Assembly (NCBI RefSeq): GCF_000253295.1
Contig: NC_015717.1
Span: 3,038,001-3,102,000 of the forward strand
Source of the DNA: Hyphomicrobium sp. MC1
Lineage (GTDB): Bacteria > Pseudomonadota > Alphaproteobacteria > Rhizobiales > Hyphomicrobiaceae
DNA: 64,000 nucleotides
Reading direction: 5' to 3'
Position numbers and translations under genes: made by a program. The notes below the pieces were generated by a model. The model made no database searches and was not told where the DNA came from. It saw only the letters and a list, made by a program, of their open reading frames with translations. Positions 38,283-47,242 of the stretch are shown here, piece by piece. Numbering within the stretch: the first letter of the stretch is position 1; every line of letters begins with the position of its first letter.

Positions 38283-38864
38283 TCACGGCTCCTGTAATAG
38301 CCAGCGCCCCAGATGGACGTGCGTGGTTTTGCCGAGGAGGCTGTGCACGAGAACGAGTTCTCGCACCGTCCAAGAAATGGGCTCGATGGGCGCCGCTGCG
38401 GCGCGCTTTTCATCGCGAAGCAACGTTATGTGGGGCGTGAAGCGGCCGCGCGTGGCGCCACCTAGCCCGACGCGCTCCATTGCTACGCCAAGCGGGCGAC
38501 GCAACGCGTTCCAAGCGGCGATGTCTTGCTCGCACGTCAGCACAAAGGGAAAAGGCCCGATGCCGCCGCGAAAGCTTTCGCTGCCGGTCAACGTCACGTC
38601 GAAAGCTCGAATGGAGACTTGCGCTGCGGCGTCCAATGCGGCGCTGACGATGGGCGCGGGTAAGCTTGGCCAATCCCCCAAATGATAAAGTGTCACGTGC
38701 AGGTGATTTGGAAGCACCAGCGTGCCGTCGAAACCGTTCGCACGCTTGAGCCTCTCCGCGAGCGCATGGACGCGTTCAGCGGTCGCCTCATCAGGTAGGC
38801 AGGCGAAAAATATTCGGTCTTTTTGAGAGGCGGCGAATCTTCGGCGATGAGGTCTCGACGCCAT
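38283..38864 (-). CDS. thpR: RNA 2',3'-cyclic phosphodiesterase (2H family, ThpR)
   Basis: Member of the 2H phosphoesterase superfamily historically called 2'-5' RNA ligase. Two catalytic HxT motifs, HVTL in LHVTLYHL and HITL in TPHITLLRDE, lie about 80 residues apart in duplicated lobes. Length 193 aa is typical. It starts 6 nt after the stop of an MFS transporter gene, so the two are probably co-transcribed without an obvious functional link. Confidence 0.9.
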   Translation of the reverse strand: MASRPHRRRFAASQKDRIFFACLPDEATAERVHALAERLKRANGFDGTLVLPNHLHVTLYHLGDWPSLPAPIVSAALDAAAQVSIRAFDVTLTGSESFRGGIGPFPFVLTCEQDIAAWNALRRPLGVAMERVGLGGATRGRFTPHITLLRDEKRAAAAPIEPISWTVRELVLVHSLLGKTTHVHLGRWLLQEP

Positions 38865-38870
38865 GACGCT

Positions 38871-40181
38871 TTACGTCCCTTCAGGCGCTGAAATCTTTCT
38901 CAACGTCATGGTGCCATAGATCGCGGCGCAGGCAAATGCGATGACGCCGGCCAGCACGAATGCAGGGACGAACGACCCTGAGTGCTGAAGCAGGATGCCG
39001 CTCACGAGTGGCGCCAGCGATCCGCCGACGGAACCGCCGACGTTCTGGATCGCTTCGAGCGTCGCGACGGCGTTGACCGGAGCGATCACGGCGGCAAGTG
39101 CCCAACCGCAACTTGAAGCGACGTTGGCCGCAAAAAGTCCGAGCGACATGAGCGCGATCGCCGTCCACAAGTCGGCGACGTAGACCGCAGCGATCGTAGC
39201 AATTCCGGCCACGATCAATCCTGCGATGACGGGCAATCGGCAGGTTCCGGCAGCGTCGATGCCTCCCAGGCGGCCAAGCCGGTCAGAGATCACACCACCC
39301 GCGACGGCGCCGACAAAGCCTGCCGCGAGCGGGATCGCCGACCAGATCCCGGCGTTCGCGATCGACTGATGGCGCGCAATCTCTAGGTATCCCGGCAACC
39401 AGGTCGCGTAGAGCCACGAGATGTAAACGACGCCGAAGAAACCGAGGAACATGCCCCACGTCGTCGGAAAGCGCAGCAGCCAGAGAACCTGCGTCCAGCC
39501 GACGTGCGGGATCGCAGCGCCGTCATCGCGATGTATTTCCTCGATGTCGGCCGCGGGAATGCCAGCATCTTTAGGGGCGCGATAATAGATCGTCCACAAT
39601 GCGGCGACGATGAAGCCTGCAAGGCCCGCGATAATGAACATCACGCGCCAGCCGTGCGCGAGCATCAGCATCGTCAGGATCGGCGGCGCCAAGGCCGGTG
39701 CCAGCGCGGATGATGAATTGAAGATCGCAATCGGGAGCGCACGGCGCTTCAGCGGAAACCAGTCGGCGCAGACCCGCGTGCCGCCGATGTACATCGGCGA
39801 CTCGCCGAGGCCCAGCGCGACACGCGCGGTCAGAAACTGGTGCAACGAATGAACGAGGCCGCCGGCGATTTGCGCGAACGACCAAAGCACCATTCCAACG
39901 CCGAGGGCTTTACGAGGACCGAAGCGATCAACGAGCACGCCAGCGGGAATTTGCGCGAGGCCGTAGCTCCACGCGAAGGCCGACAGCAGCAAGCCCATTT
40001 CGCTGTAGGACAGTCCAAGCTCGGCGCGAATTTCCGGATTGCCGACAGCAACGGCAGCGCGGTCAAAATAATTGACGCAACCCGCCAGCACCAAGAGCGT
40101 AACGGCGAGCTTGCGCATGCGCCGTGTGCGATCCGACGCGTTGGCGGGCTCTGCGTCGGTCAGAATGTTCGGCGAACTCAT
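38871..40181 (-). CDS. MFS transporter, anion:cation symporter type
   Basis: Twelve-helix major facilitator of the ACS family, which takes up organic acids such as hexuronates or phthalates. NYFDRAAVAVGNPEIRAELGLS and the loop 2-3 motif GVLVDRFGPRKALG are characteristic, with GLGESPMYIGG in helix 4. Length 436 aa. The substrate cannot be read, and no catabolic genes are adjacent. Confidence 0.9.
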   Translation of the reverse strand: MSSPNILTDAEPANASDRTRRMRKLAVTLLVLAGCVNYFDRAAVAVGNPEIRAELGLSYSEMGLLLSAFAWSYGLAQIPAGVLVDRFGPRKALGVGMVLWSFAQIAGGLVHSLHQFLTARVALGLGESPMYIGGTRVCADWFPLKRRALPIAIFNSSSALAPALAPPILTMLMLAHGWRVMFIIAGLAGFIVAALWTIYYRAPKDAGIPAADIEEIHRDDGAAIPHVGWTQVLWLLRFPTTWGMFLGFFGVVYISWLYATWLPGYLEIARHQSIANAGIWSAIPLAAGFVGAVAGGVISDRLGRLGGIDAAGTCRLPVIAGLIVAGIATIAAVYVADLWTAIALMSLGLFAANVASSCGWALAAVIAPVNAVATLEAIQNVGGSVGGSLAPLVSGILLQHSGSFVPAFVLAGVIAFACAAIYGTMTLRKISAPEGT

Positions 40182-40293
40182 CGGATATCAATCGGATCGG
40201 CGGCGTTTGCGTGTCGTCCAGTTCCTGTTCACGCTCAGAGTGGCATAGAGTTGGCGACAACGGCAATCACGCTGTTCCATTAGCTTTCCGACG

Positions 40294-41115
40294 ATGACGA
40301 TAAAGACATTCCTCCCGTCTTGGGGCTTGGCCGCAATCTGTGCGCTTGTTCTCTCAACGCTGGCTTTGGCGAACGCCGATAATAGCGGCGAACGTATCAT
40401 CGATTTGAAGCTTAGTTCCGGTAAGCGTCAGCATACTCTTTACGTCGCGCCGCCCTCACCGCGCGCCACGATTGTCATGCTGCCGGGAGGCGCGGGGGAT
40501 GTCGGATTAGCGCGCAACGGCGATATCCGTCATGGCCACAACTTCGTGGTTCGAACGCGCGATATGTGGTTGGCTAAAGGCTACGCCGTGTTGATACCCG
40601 ACTGGATCAATCGTGAAAGTTTACGCGGTGCGCGAAGTTCTCCGGACTACGCGGCCGTCGTGGAAGACTTGATCCAATATGCCCGGACGCAAGTCGCGCT
40701 TCCGGTGTTTCTCCTCGGTACGAGCCAAGGGTCCATTGCGGCGGCCAACGGAGCAGCACACGCACCAGCCGGTACGATTGCAGGGGTTATTCTGACAGAG
40801 TCCGTTTCGGTGCGTGGCGGCAGCCATGAGACCGTATTCGATGCGGGCCTGACTGACGTTCGCGTGCCCGCACTCATCGTCGCTAACAAGGATGATCGCT
40901 GCGACGTGGCGCCTCCGAGCGACGCCACTAAGACCGCCGCAGCGATGATCCATTCTCCCGATGTCCGCGTCGTCGAAGTCAGCGGCGGCATCGATCGATC
41001 AAACCGCGCATGCGGCTCTCTTAGTCCGCATGGCTACTATGGCATCGAAGACAAAGTCATCGACATCGTCAGCTATTGGATCGACGCTCATATTGGCGAC
41101 TCGCCGAAGCGATAG
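40294..41115 (+). CDS. Exported alpha/beta hydrolase
   Basis: A 273-residue protein with a signal peptide (cleavage near residue 27) and the alpha/beta-hydrolase fold. The nucleophile elbow is GTSQGS, the acid is probably in NKDDRCDV, and the histidine in SPHGYYGI. LPGGAGDVG supplies an oxyanion-type loop. Two Cys (in DRCDV and RACGS) may pair in the periplasm. It converges with the DUF308-like gene 3 nt away. The substrate is unknown. Confidence 0.82.
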   Translation: MTIKTFLPSWGLAAICALVLSTLALANADNSGERIIDLKLSSGKRQHTLYVAPPSPRATIVMLPGGAGDVGLARNGDIRHGHNFVVRTRDMWLAKGYAVLIPDWINRESLRGARSSPDYAAVVEDLIQYARTQVALPVFLLGTSQGSIAAANGAAHAPAGTIAGVILTESVSVRGGSHETVFDAGLTDVRVPALIVANKDDRCDVAPPSDATKTAAAMIHSPDVRVVEVSGGIDRSNRACGSLSPHGYYGIEDKVIDIVSYWIDAHIGDSPKR

Positions 41116-41118
41116 CCG

Positions 41119-41694
41119 TCATGCGGCCTTGTTGCGCCAGTCCCGAACGGCCAACCACCCTGCCGAAATCAGGAAGTAAACCGCACCCACGCCAGCGTAA
41201 CCCGCAATGTCGCTGATCGAGTGCGGCGTGGCCATCGTCGAGCGCGAAATGAAGAGGCCTCCGGCCACTGCCGACTGAGCGCCGCTCAAAACCATCGCCC
41301 ACTGTGCGCCGTAGGTCTTCCAGCGGCCAAGCGCCGTCCCGAGTTGAAGCAAGCCAGCAAGGATCGCCCAAACGCCGAAAGCGCCGAGCACCTCACTCAT
41401 GCCAGATTGCAACGACACGACCACGGCCGCCGCCGTTGCGACGCTGACGAAAACGTTAATGGCCTGTGTGCGATTTTGCCCAAGGCCCCCGCTCCGCGCC
41501 GCGTCGACATAGTTCGCCAAAGCATCCCACGCCGGATAAATGATGAGCAAAGCGGCAGCGATCGCGCCTCCCTGCTGTCCGGCTGTCAGAGCCAACCCGA
41601 CCCACAGCACCGAAAACGCACCTCGAATAAAATAGTATTGCTTGAGCCAACGCTCTTCGGTGACGGCGGAAATCTCCGCGTATTGAGTAGACAT
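41119..41694 (-). CDS. DUF308/HdeD-like membrane protein under TetR control
   Basis: A 191-residue protein with about six membrane helices in HdeD-like pairs; family assignment is tentative. AAAGGA lies upstream of ATG 41694. A 14-bp inverted repeat ending 15 nt upstream (41709-41722) matches the one before the adjacent TetR gene, so this is the probable target of that repressor. Function is unknown; HdeD-type proteins are linked to acid and stress resistance. Confidence 0.68.
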   Translation of the reverse strand: MSTQYAEISAVTEERWLKQYYFIRGAFSVLWVGLALTAGQQGGAIAAALLIIYPAWDALANYVDAARSGGLGQNRTQAINVFVSVATAAAVVVSLQSGMSEVLGAFGVWAILAGLLQLGTALGRWKTYGAQWAMVLSGAQSAVAGGLFISRSTMATPHSISDIAGYAGVGAVYFLISAGWLAVRDWRNKAA

Positions 41695-41708
41695 ATTTGA
41701 TGTCCTTT

Positions 41709-41722
41709 CTACTAGTTGGTAG
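41709..41722. promoter_or_regulatory. Predicted TetR operator, site 1
   Basis: CTACTAGTTGGTAG, whose reverse complement CTACCAACTAGTAG differs from site 2 (CTACCTTCTAGTAG) at only two central bases. It lies directly upstream of the ribosome site of the DUF308-like gene. Confidence 0.7.
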
Positions 41723-41812
41723 GTTAAGCAAGCAAAATAACGGCGGTAAAAGAGTTCGACTATCTGCCTCGTGTGAATTCAGTGAGGCCCCCCTGATCCT
41801 TCGCAGGACGCC

Positions 41813-42397
41813 TCAGTGCCGAACGGAAACTCGGTCGAGAAGCGGGTTGGTGATCTGCCCGAAGACTTGGGGATCTCCATAGGCTCGCGCGGAAAGCATG
41901 GCTCCGTGAATGGTGGCTATGAAGACCTCAGCCTCTACGCGCGGAGAACTTGAGAGCCGAAGGCTGCCGAGCTGCATCCCACGCTCAAAGACGGATGTGA
42001 GCCACGTCGATAGCACGCGGAAATGCCCCCGCACTTCAAGTGCAATTTCTTCTGGAAGCACGGGAAGTTCGCCTGCGAGTAGAGCGCACACACAGAACGG
42101 GGCGCTGGCATCTGTGATGCATGCCTTCCAGTACCCAGTGTACGCCTGCAGCAATTCGACAGGATCCGAGACATTCCGTTCCAGTTCAGCAATTCCGACT
42201 TCGGCTTCCTGGCGATAACGGGACACGAGCGTACGGACGAGATCGACCTTGCTCGGAAAGTGATGGTGGATGCTTGGCTTGCGAATGCCAACAACGTCGG
42301 CGATATCAGCATAACTGAAGCCGTTATAGCCCCCTACGATAATGAGAGTGCGTGCGCAGGCCAGAATGTCATCAGCGGTGGTTGATACGTTGCTCAT
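41813..42397 (-). CDS. TetR-family repressor
   Basis: A 194-residue regulator. The N-terminal helix-turn-helix is IIVGGYNGFSYADIADVVGIRKPSIHHHF split over about residues 20-48, with the family's Y/HHHF-K recognition end. The C-terminal ligand domain has cysteines in FCVCALL. Matching inverted repeats sit just before its own start and before the DUF308-like gene, indicating autorepression plus control of that gene. The inducer is unknown. Confidence 0.9.
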   Translation of the reverse strand: MSNVSTTADDILACARTLIIVGGYNGFSYADIADVVGIRKPSIHHHFPSKVDLVRTLVSRYRQEAEVGIAELERNVSDPVELLQAYTGYWKACITDASAPFCVCALLAGELPVLPEEIALEVRGHFRVLSTWLTSVFERGMQLGSLRLSSSPRVEAEVFIATIHGAMLSARAYGDPQVFGQITNPLLDRVSVRH

Positions 42398-42406
42398 GGC
42401 TGTTGT

Positions 42407-42420
42407 CTACCTTCTAGTAG
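42407..42420. promoter_or_regulatory. Predicted TetR operator, site 2
   Basis: CTACCTTCTAGTAG, ending ten nucleotides from the tetR-type start codon at 42397. It shares the CTAC-N6-GTAG arms with site 1. Confidence 0.7.
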
Positions 42421-42437
42421 ATCAGCATGTCAATTCT

Positions 42438-43082
42438 TTATTTTGCATGAGGGATCGCGGCTTGGATCAGCGCTGCACGCCGACGTGGATCGGCGTAGCC
42501 GAGCATGAGCGTCGCGGCCACCCGTTTCGCCGCGGGCGCGAGATCGGCGTCATTCAATTCGCCCGCAGTCCAAAAGGACAAAACTCCGCGAAATCCAAAC
42601 GCGAGTTGCTTTGGCAAAATGTCGAGCGCTTCAGCGCGATGAGCCCCCGACAGGCCATCGCCACCATCAAGCGCCGTCGCCCATAGCTTCGCGGAGCGCT
42701 CCAAGACCGTTCCCGGCGTAGAACTGGAGGCGCCAAGCGACCCCATGACAGCCCGGTTAACAACCGGCTCCAGCACCATCACGGACGCTGCGGCGTCGGT
42801 GGTGAAGAACACGCGATCAATTGCGTCGCCTGCCGGACAGCCGCTGCTCAGCAGCGCTTCCATCGAGTCAATGCGTCGCCCCGAAAGCGCATGCATGATC
42901 GCAAGCTTGCTGCCGAATTGGTTGAACGGCGTGGCGAAGCTGACAGAAGCCCCAGCCGCGAGATCGCGCATTGAAAACTCGGCATTGCCCTGGCGCAGCA
43001 AGTGCTCGGCGGCATCGAGTATGCGCTGGCGAACCTGCTCGCCCCGCGGGCTGGCTAACTTTGGGCTCTTGCGAGATGTCAT
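42438..43082 (-). CDS. Second TetR-family regulator
   Basis: A 214-residue regulator with HTH region ILDAAEHLLRQGNAEFSMRDLAAGASVSFATPFNQFGSK (read as consecutive parts over about residues 21-60), ending in the family's F-x-x-K element. ATG 43082 is preferred to TTG 43088; neither has a clear ribosome site. It diverges from an SDR gene; a perfect 14-bp palindrome lies 8 nt upstream of its start. The SDR gene is the likely target. Confidence 0.88.
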   Translation of the reverse strand: MTSRKSPKLASPRGEQVRQRILDAAEHLLRQGNAEFSMRDLAAGASVSFATPFNQFGSKLAIMHALSGRRIDSMEALLSSGCPAGDAIDRVFFTTDAAASVMVLEPVVNRAVMGSLGASSSTPGTVLERSAKLWATALDGGDGLSGAHRAEALDILPKQLAFGFRGVLSFWTAGELNDADLAPAAKRVAATLMLGYADPRRRAALIQAAIPHAK

Positions 43083-43090
43083 CGGCAAAC

Positions 43091-43104
43091 TATATCATGA
43101 TATA
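43091..43104. promoter_or_regulatory. Palindromic operator candidate between TetR and SDR
   Basis: Perfect 14-bp palindrome TATATCATGATATA in the 49-bp gap between two divergent starts. It is the expected position for a TetR operator that blocks both promoters. Confidence 0.6.
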
Positions 43105-43131
43105 AATTGTTTGCTAGTGGGAGCTATTCGT

Positions 43132-43977
43132 ATGTCAGCAACCGAACCTAAGACCTTCCTCATCACCGGCGTCAGCTCCGGTCTTGGCCGGGCCTTTGCG
43201 AAAGGCGCGATGGACGCCGGACATCGCGTGATCGGCACCGTGCGACGAACGGAAGACGCCGAGGCATTTGCTGCTCTTGCGCCGAACCTTGCGCTTCCCA
43301 TCGTGCTCGATGTCACCGTGTACGATGCTGTGCCCGGCGCCGTGTCCGAGGCGGAGCGGCGTGCCGGTCCGATCGACGTGCTCGTGAACAACGCCGGCTA
43401 CGGCCATGAGGGCGTGCTGGAGGAATCCTCCATCGCGGATCTGCAACGGCAGTTTGCCGCCAACGTGTTCGGTCCGGTGGCTATGATCAAAGCGGTCTTG
43501 CCCGGCATGAGAAAACGCCGGCGGGGTCACATCATCAACGTGACCTCGATGGGCGGCTTCATCACGATGCCGGGGATCAGCTTCTATTGCGGCAGCAAAT
43601 TTGCGCTTGAAGGCATCTCGGAAGCGCTCGGCAAGGAAGTCGCGTCATTCGGCATCCGTGTGACGGCGCTTGCACCCGGACAATTTCGAACCGATTGGGC
43701 CGGCCGGTCGATGGACCGTACGCCACGAAGCATTGCCGACTACGACCGCGTCATGGATCCGATCCGCGCGGCACGGCAGGCGAAGAGTGGCAACCAGCCC
43801 GGCGATCCGGCAAAGGCCGCCCAAGCGTTGCTTGCCATCGTCAATACCGAAAACCCGCCAACGCGGCTATTTCTCGGCGACGATGCCCTGGGCCTGGTCG
43901 AACAGAAGCTTAAGGACATGCAGACCGAAATCAGTGGCTGGGACGCCCTCTCGCGCTCCACCAATTTCGCGGCATGA
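43132..43977 (+). CDS. Short-chain dehydrogenase/reductase
   Basis: NAD(P)-dependent classical SDR of 281 aa from ATG 43132 (GGGAG upstream). The cofactor motif is TGVSSGLG (12-19), the NNAG motif is LVNNAGYGHEG, the catalytic Ser lies in NVTSMGG, and the active-site YxxxK is YCGSK. The following ALAPGQFRTDW is typical of the family. Arg-rich VRRTEDA after the second strand suggests NADP preference. Substrate unknown; regulated by the divergent TetR protein. Confidence 0.92.
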   Translation: MSATEPKTFLITGVSSGLGRAFAKGAMDAGHRVIGTVRRTEDAEAFAALAPNLALPIVLDVTVYDAVPGAVSEAERRAGPIDVLVNNAGYGHEGVLEESSIADLQRQFAANVFGPVAMIKAVLPGMRKRRRGHIINVTSMGGFITMPGISFYCGSKFALEGISEALGKEVASFGIRVTALAPGQFRTDWAGRSMDRTPRSIADYDRVMDPIRAARQAKSGNQPGDPAKAAQALLAIVNTENPPTRLFLGDDALGLVEQKLKDMQTEISGWDALSRSTNFAA

Positions 43978-44005
43978 GCGGCAACCGGCAGCTATCGGCT
44001 GTCGG

Positions 44006-45553
44006 TCATTCCCACTCGATGGTGCCGGGCGGTTTCGACGTGACGTCGTAGACAACGCGGTTGACGCCGCGGACCTCGTTGATGATGCGGGTGGCGACGC
44101 GGCCCAAGAACGCCATGTCGAAGTGGAAGAAGTCGGCGGTCATGCCATCGACGGATGTGACGGCGCGCAGGCCGAGAACGTGATCGTAGGTGCGGCCGTC
44201 GCCCATGACGCCGACAGTTCGCACGGGAAGCAGGACGGCGAACGCCTGCCAGATCGCATCGTAAAGCCCGGCGCGGCGGATTTCGTCGAGATAAACAGCG
44301 TCGGCCTTACGCAGGATGTCGAGTTTTTCGCGCGTGATCTCGCCGGGAATGCGGATCGCAAGACCCGGCCCCGGAAATGGGTGCCGACCGACGAAGGTTT
44401 CCGGCAGGCCAAGTTCACGGCCCAGTGCCCTCACCTCGTCTTTGAACAGCTCGCGCAGCGGTTCGACGAGCTTCATGTTCATGCGCTCGGGCAAACCGCC
44501 GACGTTGTGATGCGACTTGATCGTGACTGACGGGCCGCCGGTGAACGACACGCTTTCGATCACATCTGGATAGAGCGTGCCCTGGGCCAGGAACTCCGCG
44601 CCGCCGATCTTCTTGGCTTCGGCCTCGAAAACGTCAATGAAGTGCTTGCCGATGGTCTTGCGCTTGGTCTCGGGGTCCGAGACACCTGCAAGTGCTGTCA
44701 GGAACTGCTCGGACGCGTCCACGTGCACGAGCGGAATGTTGTAGTGATCGCGGAAGAGGCCGACGACTTCGTCCGCCTCGCCGAGCCGCATCAGGCCGTG
44801 ATCGACGAACACGCAGGTCAGCTGGTCACCAATCGCTTCATGGATCAGCACGGCGGCGACGGCGCTATCGACGCCACCCGAAAGCCCACAAATCACGCGG
44901 CTCTTGCCGACCTGTTTCTGGATCTTGGCGATCATCTCGCGGCGATAGGCCGACATCGTCCAATCAGACTTCAGACCTGCAATGTTGTGCACGAAATTGG
45001 CGATCAGCCTGGCGCCGTCGGGCGTGTGAACGACCTCAGGGTGAAACTGCACGGCATAAAAGCGGCGATTCTCGTCCGCGACCGCAGCGAATGGTGCGTT
45101 ATCGCTGGTGCCGATGACTTCGAAACCTTCCGGCAGACTGGTGACGCGGTCGCCGTGGCTCATCCAGACCTGATAGCGCTCGCCCTTGGACCAGACGCCT
45201 TCGAATAACGGGCTGTGCGTCGCAATTGAGAGGAAGGCGCGGCCGAATTCGCGGTCGTGGCCGCTTTCAACCTTGCCGCCGAGTTGTTCGGCCATGGTCT
45301 GCTGGCCGTAGCAAATTCCGAGCACCGGCACGCCTGCTTCGAACACTGCCGACGGCGCCCGTGGCGAGTCTGCCTCAGTGACGGACGCCGGACCGCCCGA
45401 CAAAATCACAGCCTTTGGTTTCAGCTTCTGGAACGCTTCGGCGGCGCTCTGGAACGGGTGAATTTCCGAGTAGACGCCCGCCTCCCGCACACGTCGTGCG
45501 ATGAGCTGCGTCACCTGGCTGCCAAAGTCGATGATGAGGACGGAATCGGTCAA
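44006..45553 (-). CDS. guaA: GMP synthase (glutamine-hydrolysing)
   Basis: Converts XMP to GMP using glutamine. The class I amidotransferase domain has the nucleophile in GICYGQQTMAEQLGG and the His in FHPEVVHT. The ATP-pyrophosphatase P-loop is GLSGGVDSAVAA, and the dimerisation domain ends in KPPGTIEWE. The start is TTG 45553, giving the usual MTDSVLIIDFGSQ opening. guaB is 3.8 kb away, so guanine-nucleotide genes are loosely clustered. Confidence 0.96.
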   Translation of the reverse strand: MTDSVLIIDFGSQVTQLIARRVREAGVYSEIHPFQSAAEAFQKLKPKAVILSGGPASVTEADSPRAPSAVFEAGVPVLGICYGQQTMAEQLGGKVESGHDREFGRAFLSIATHSPLFEGVWSKGERYQVWMSHGDRVTSLPEGFEVIGTSDNAPFAAVADENRRFYAVQFHPEVVHTPDGARLIANFVHNIAGLKSDWTMSAYRREMIAKIQKQVGKSRVICGLSGGVDSAVAAVLIHEAIGDQLTCVFVDHGLMRLGEADEVVGLFRDHYNIPLVHVDASEQFLTALAGVSDPETKRKTIGKHFIDVFEAEAKKIGGAEFLAQGTLYPDVIESVSFTGGPSVTIKSHHNVGGLPERMNMKLVEPLRELFKDEVRALGRELGLPETFVGRHPFPGPGLAIRIPGEITREKLDILRKADAVYLDEIRRAGLYDAIWQAFAVLLPVRTVGVMGDGRTYDHVLGLRAVTSVDGMTADFFHFDMAFLGRVATRIINEVRGVNRVVYDVTSKPPGTIEWE

Positions 45554-45680
45554 AGCGGGTGGGCCCTTTCTTCAGGGCCTTCCCCTACGCGAAGTTCGAG
45601 CACCTCGCAACGCCCGCCAATTTGAGCCGCCTGCGACAGCCCATCCCGCTCCTCCACCGCGCGGCAGAAAATGAAAAGTC

Positions 45681-46130
45681 CTAGTTCATTTGCCAGACGG
45701 CAAAATTCAGGGCACCAGCAAAGGTTACCCATGCCAGGTAGGGCAGAAAGAGATAGCTCGCACCGCGGCTGACGGGCCAAGCAGTAATGATAAAGACCAC
45801 AATCGCGCCCCAGAGCGCGACGAGATCAGCAAGGGCAAGTGCGATATCGTGCCGCCCGAACATCAGGTATGACCAAAGAGCGTTAAGGACGAGACCGGCA
45901 CCCCATGCCAGAAGCGCAGGCGTCCATCCGCCCGCCCGCCAAGCCAGCCAACCAGCGATCGCGATCAGGATGTAAAGAATTGTCCAAGCGACCGGAAAAA
46001 CCCAGTTCGGCGGCGTCCAGGATGGCTTATTCAGCGCGGCGTACCACTCCCCCGGCATAAATGCCGACCCGGATGATGCCGCTGCTGCCACCAATGCAGC
46101 AAAAATGACGAGCGATCCCAGACTTCGCAA
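45681..46130 (-). CDS. tspO: TspO/MBR-family tryptophan-rich sensory protein
   Basis: Five-helix membrane protein that binds porphyrins and modulates tetrapyrrole-linked regulation in alphaproteobacteria. Signatures are WYAALNKPSWTPPNWVFPVAW and LNALWSYLMFGRHDIALA, with the C-terminal PYLAWVTFAGALNFAVW. Length 149 aa is standard. It diverges from a SET-domain gene and lies upstream of guaA. Confidence 0.94.
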   Translation of the reverse strand: MRSLGSLVIFAALVAAAASSGSAFMPGEWYAALNKPSWTPPNWVFPVAWTILYILIAIAGWLAWRAGGWTPALLAWGAGLVLNALWSYLMFGRHDIALALADLVALWGAIVVFIITAWPVSRGASYLFLPYLAWVTFAGALNFAVWQMN

Positions 46131-46242
46131 TTTTCCAAGCTCCCAATTTTTTCAGAACCGAGTAGTGACGCACATGCCGGCCCACTCATATCGTTGAGCA
46201 CGCCGATTGGTTTCGCCGCGATGATCGAAAGGATTGTATTTC

Positions 46243-46641
46243 ATGCTCATGGTGAAGACCCGGCTCGGTCAGAGCGACATTGCGGGGATTGGGCTTTTCG
46301 CGGCGGAAGATATTCCTAAGGGCACCGTGACTTGGCGCTTCATGGCGCACTTCGACAGGCTGCTGACGGAAGACGAGATCGAAAGCCTGCCGGAGGTCGC
46401 ACGCGCCAACCTTCTCGACCACGTCTATCTCCACGAGGCCAGCGGCATGTTTGTGCTTTGCGCCGACAACGCCCGCTTCATGAACCACGCCGACGAGCCG
46501 AACACCGAGGGCGTGCACGAGCCCGGCTCGATCGAGGGTTACGACATCGCCTCGCGGGATATCCGAGCCGGGGAAGAAATCACGTGCGACTACCGGACGT
46601 TCGACGCGCACGTCGACCGGAAGCTCGGCGGTCAGGAGTAG
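46243..46641 (+). CDS. SET-domain protein (putative lysine methyltransferase), first copy
   Basis: A 132-residue minimal SET domain from ATG 46243 (AAAGGA upstream). Core motifs are AGIGLFAAEDIPKG, FMNHADEPNTE (the NH-containing knot segment) and GEEITCDYRTFD. There is no post-SET cysteine cluster. Bacterial SET proteins are methyltransferase candidates with mostly unknown targets. It converges with a second, longer SET gene 13 nt away, an unusual pairing. Confidence 0.87.
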   Translation: MLMVKTRLGQSDIAGIGLFAAEDIPKGTVTWRFMAHFDRLLTEDEIESLPEVARANLLDHVYLHEASGMFVLCADNARFMNHADEPNTEGVHEPGSIEGYDIASRDIRAGEEITCDYRTFDAHVDRKLGGQE

Positions 46642-46654
46642 CGCACGCGACGCG

Positions 46655-47242
46655 CTACTCGCCCGGGATGATGATCGGCTCGGCCGCCGATTTGCGAGGC
46701 GATCGCCGCCGCCTCGCCGCCAGCGACGTGAGCGCCTGACCGGCCAGAATGCGGCGCTGGAGATACGGCGAAAAGTATCCTGCGTATCGCCGCCAGAGAT
46801 CCGGGCGCATCCAGTCCTGTCCCGACACGTGGCCACGGCAGTGTGGCGAACCGCACGAGCACGCGAATTCGTCGTACGGCGAGCCGTCGCTCATGGCGTA
46901 GTCGTAGGTGATCTCTTCGCCGGGCGAGATATCGCGCATCGCCACGAGCGTGATCTGGCCTGAGAGGCCGGAGTTTGGATCGCAGCAATGGTTGACGTAA
47001 TCCGGCGGCTCGCAGTCCGATAGCGAGACCAGATACTGGTTTTCCTCGACCTGAAGCGAATAGCGCTTCACAGTCTGAGGCATTTCGTTCAGTTCCTCGC
47101 CGGTTACGAGCGTTCCGCTCCAGACCACGATCAATTCGCCTTTGGCGATTGCGTGCCGGGCGACGACGGTATGGCCGCCGCGGTCGGGTGCGGGACGAAC
47201 TTCGCATTTCGGGGAGAGGAAGGAGTGGGGCCTACCGCTCAT
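46655..47242 (-). CDS. SET-domain protein with post-SET motif, second copy
   Basis: A 195-residue protein. GHTVVARHAIAKGELIVVWSG opens the SET fold, YVNHCCDPNSGL is the knot segment, GEEITYDYAMSD holds the catalytic Tyr, and ACSCGSPHCRG with the Cys in NHCCDPN forms the Zn-binding post-SET cluster. It is followed by a basic tail (AARRRRSPRKSAAE) that could bind nucleic acid. It differs enough from the neighbouring SET gene to be an old duplication or independent acquisition. The target is unknown. Confidence 0.88.
   Translation of the reverse strand: MSGRPHSFLSPKCEVRPAPDRGGHTVVARHAIAKGELIVVWSGTLVTGEELNEMPQTVKRYSLQVEENQYLVSLSDCEPPDYVNHCCDPNSGLSGQITLVAMRDISPGEEITYDYAMSDGSPYDEFACSCGSPHCRGHVSGQDWMRPDLWRRYAGYFSPYLQRRILAGQALTSLAARRRRSPRKSAAEPIIIPGE

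Noticed and set aside
43978..44010. Possible terminator between the SDR gene and guaA
   Set aside because: The best stem (ACCGGCAG/CTGTCGGT) is short with a mismatch and no T run.
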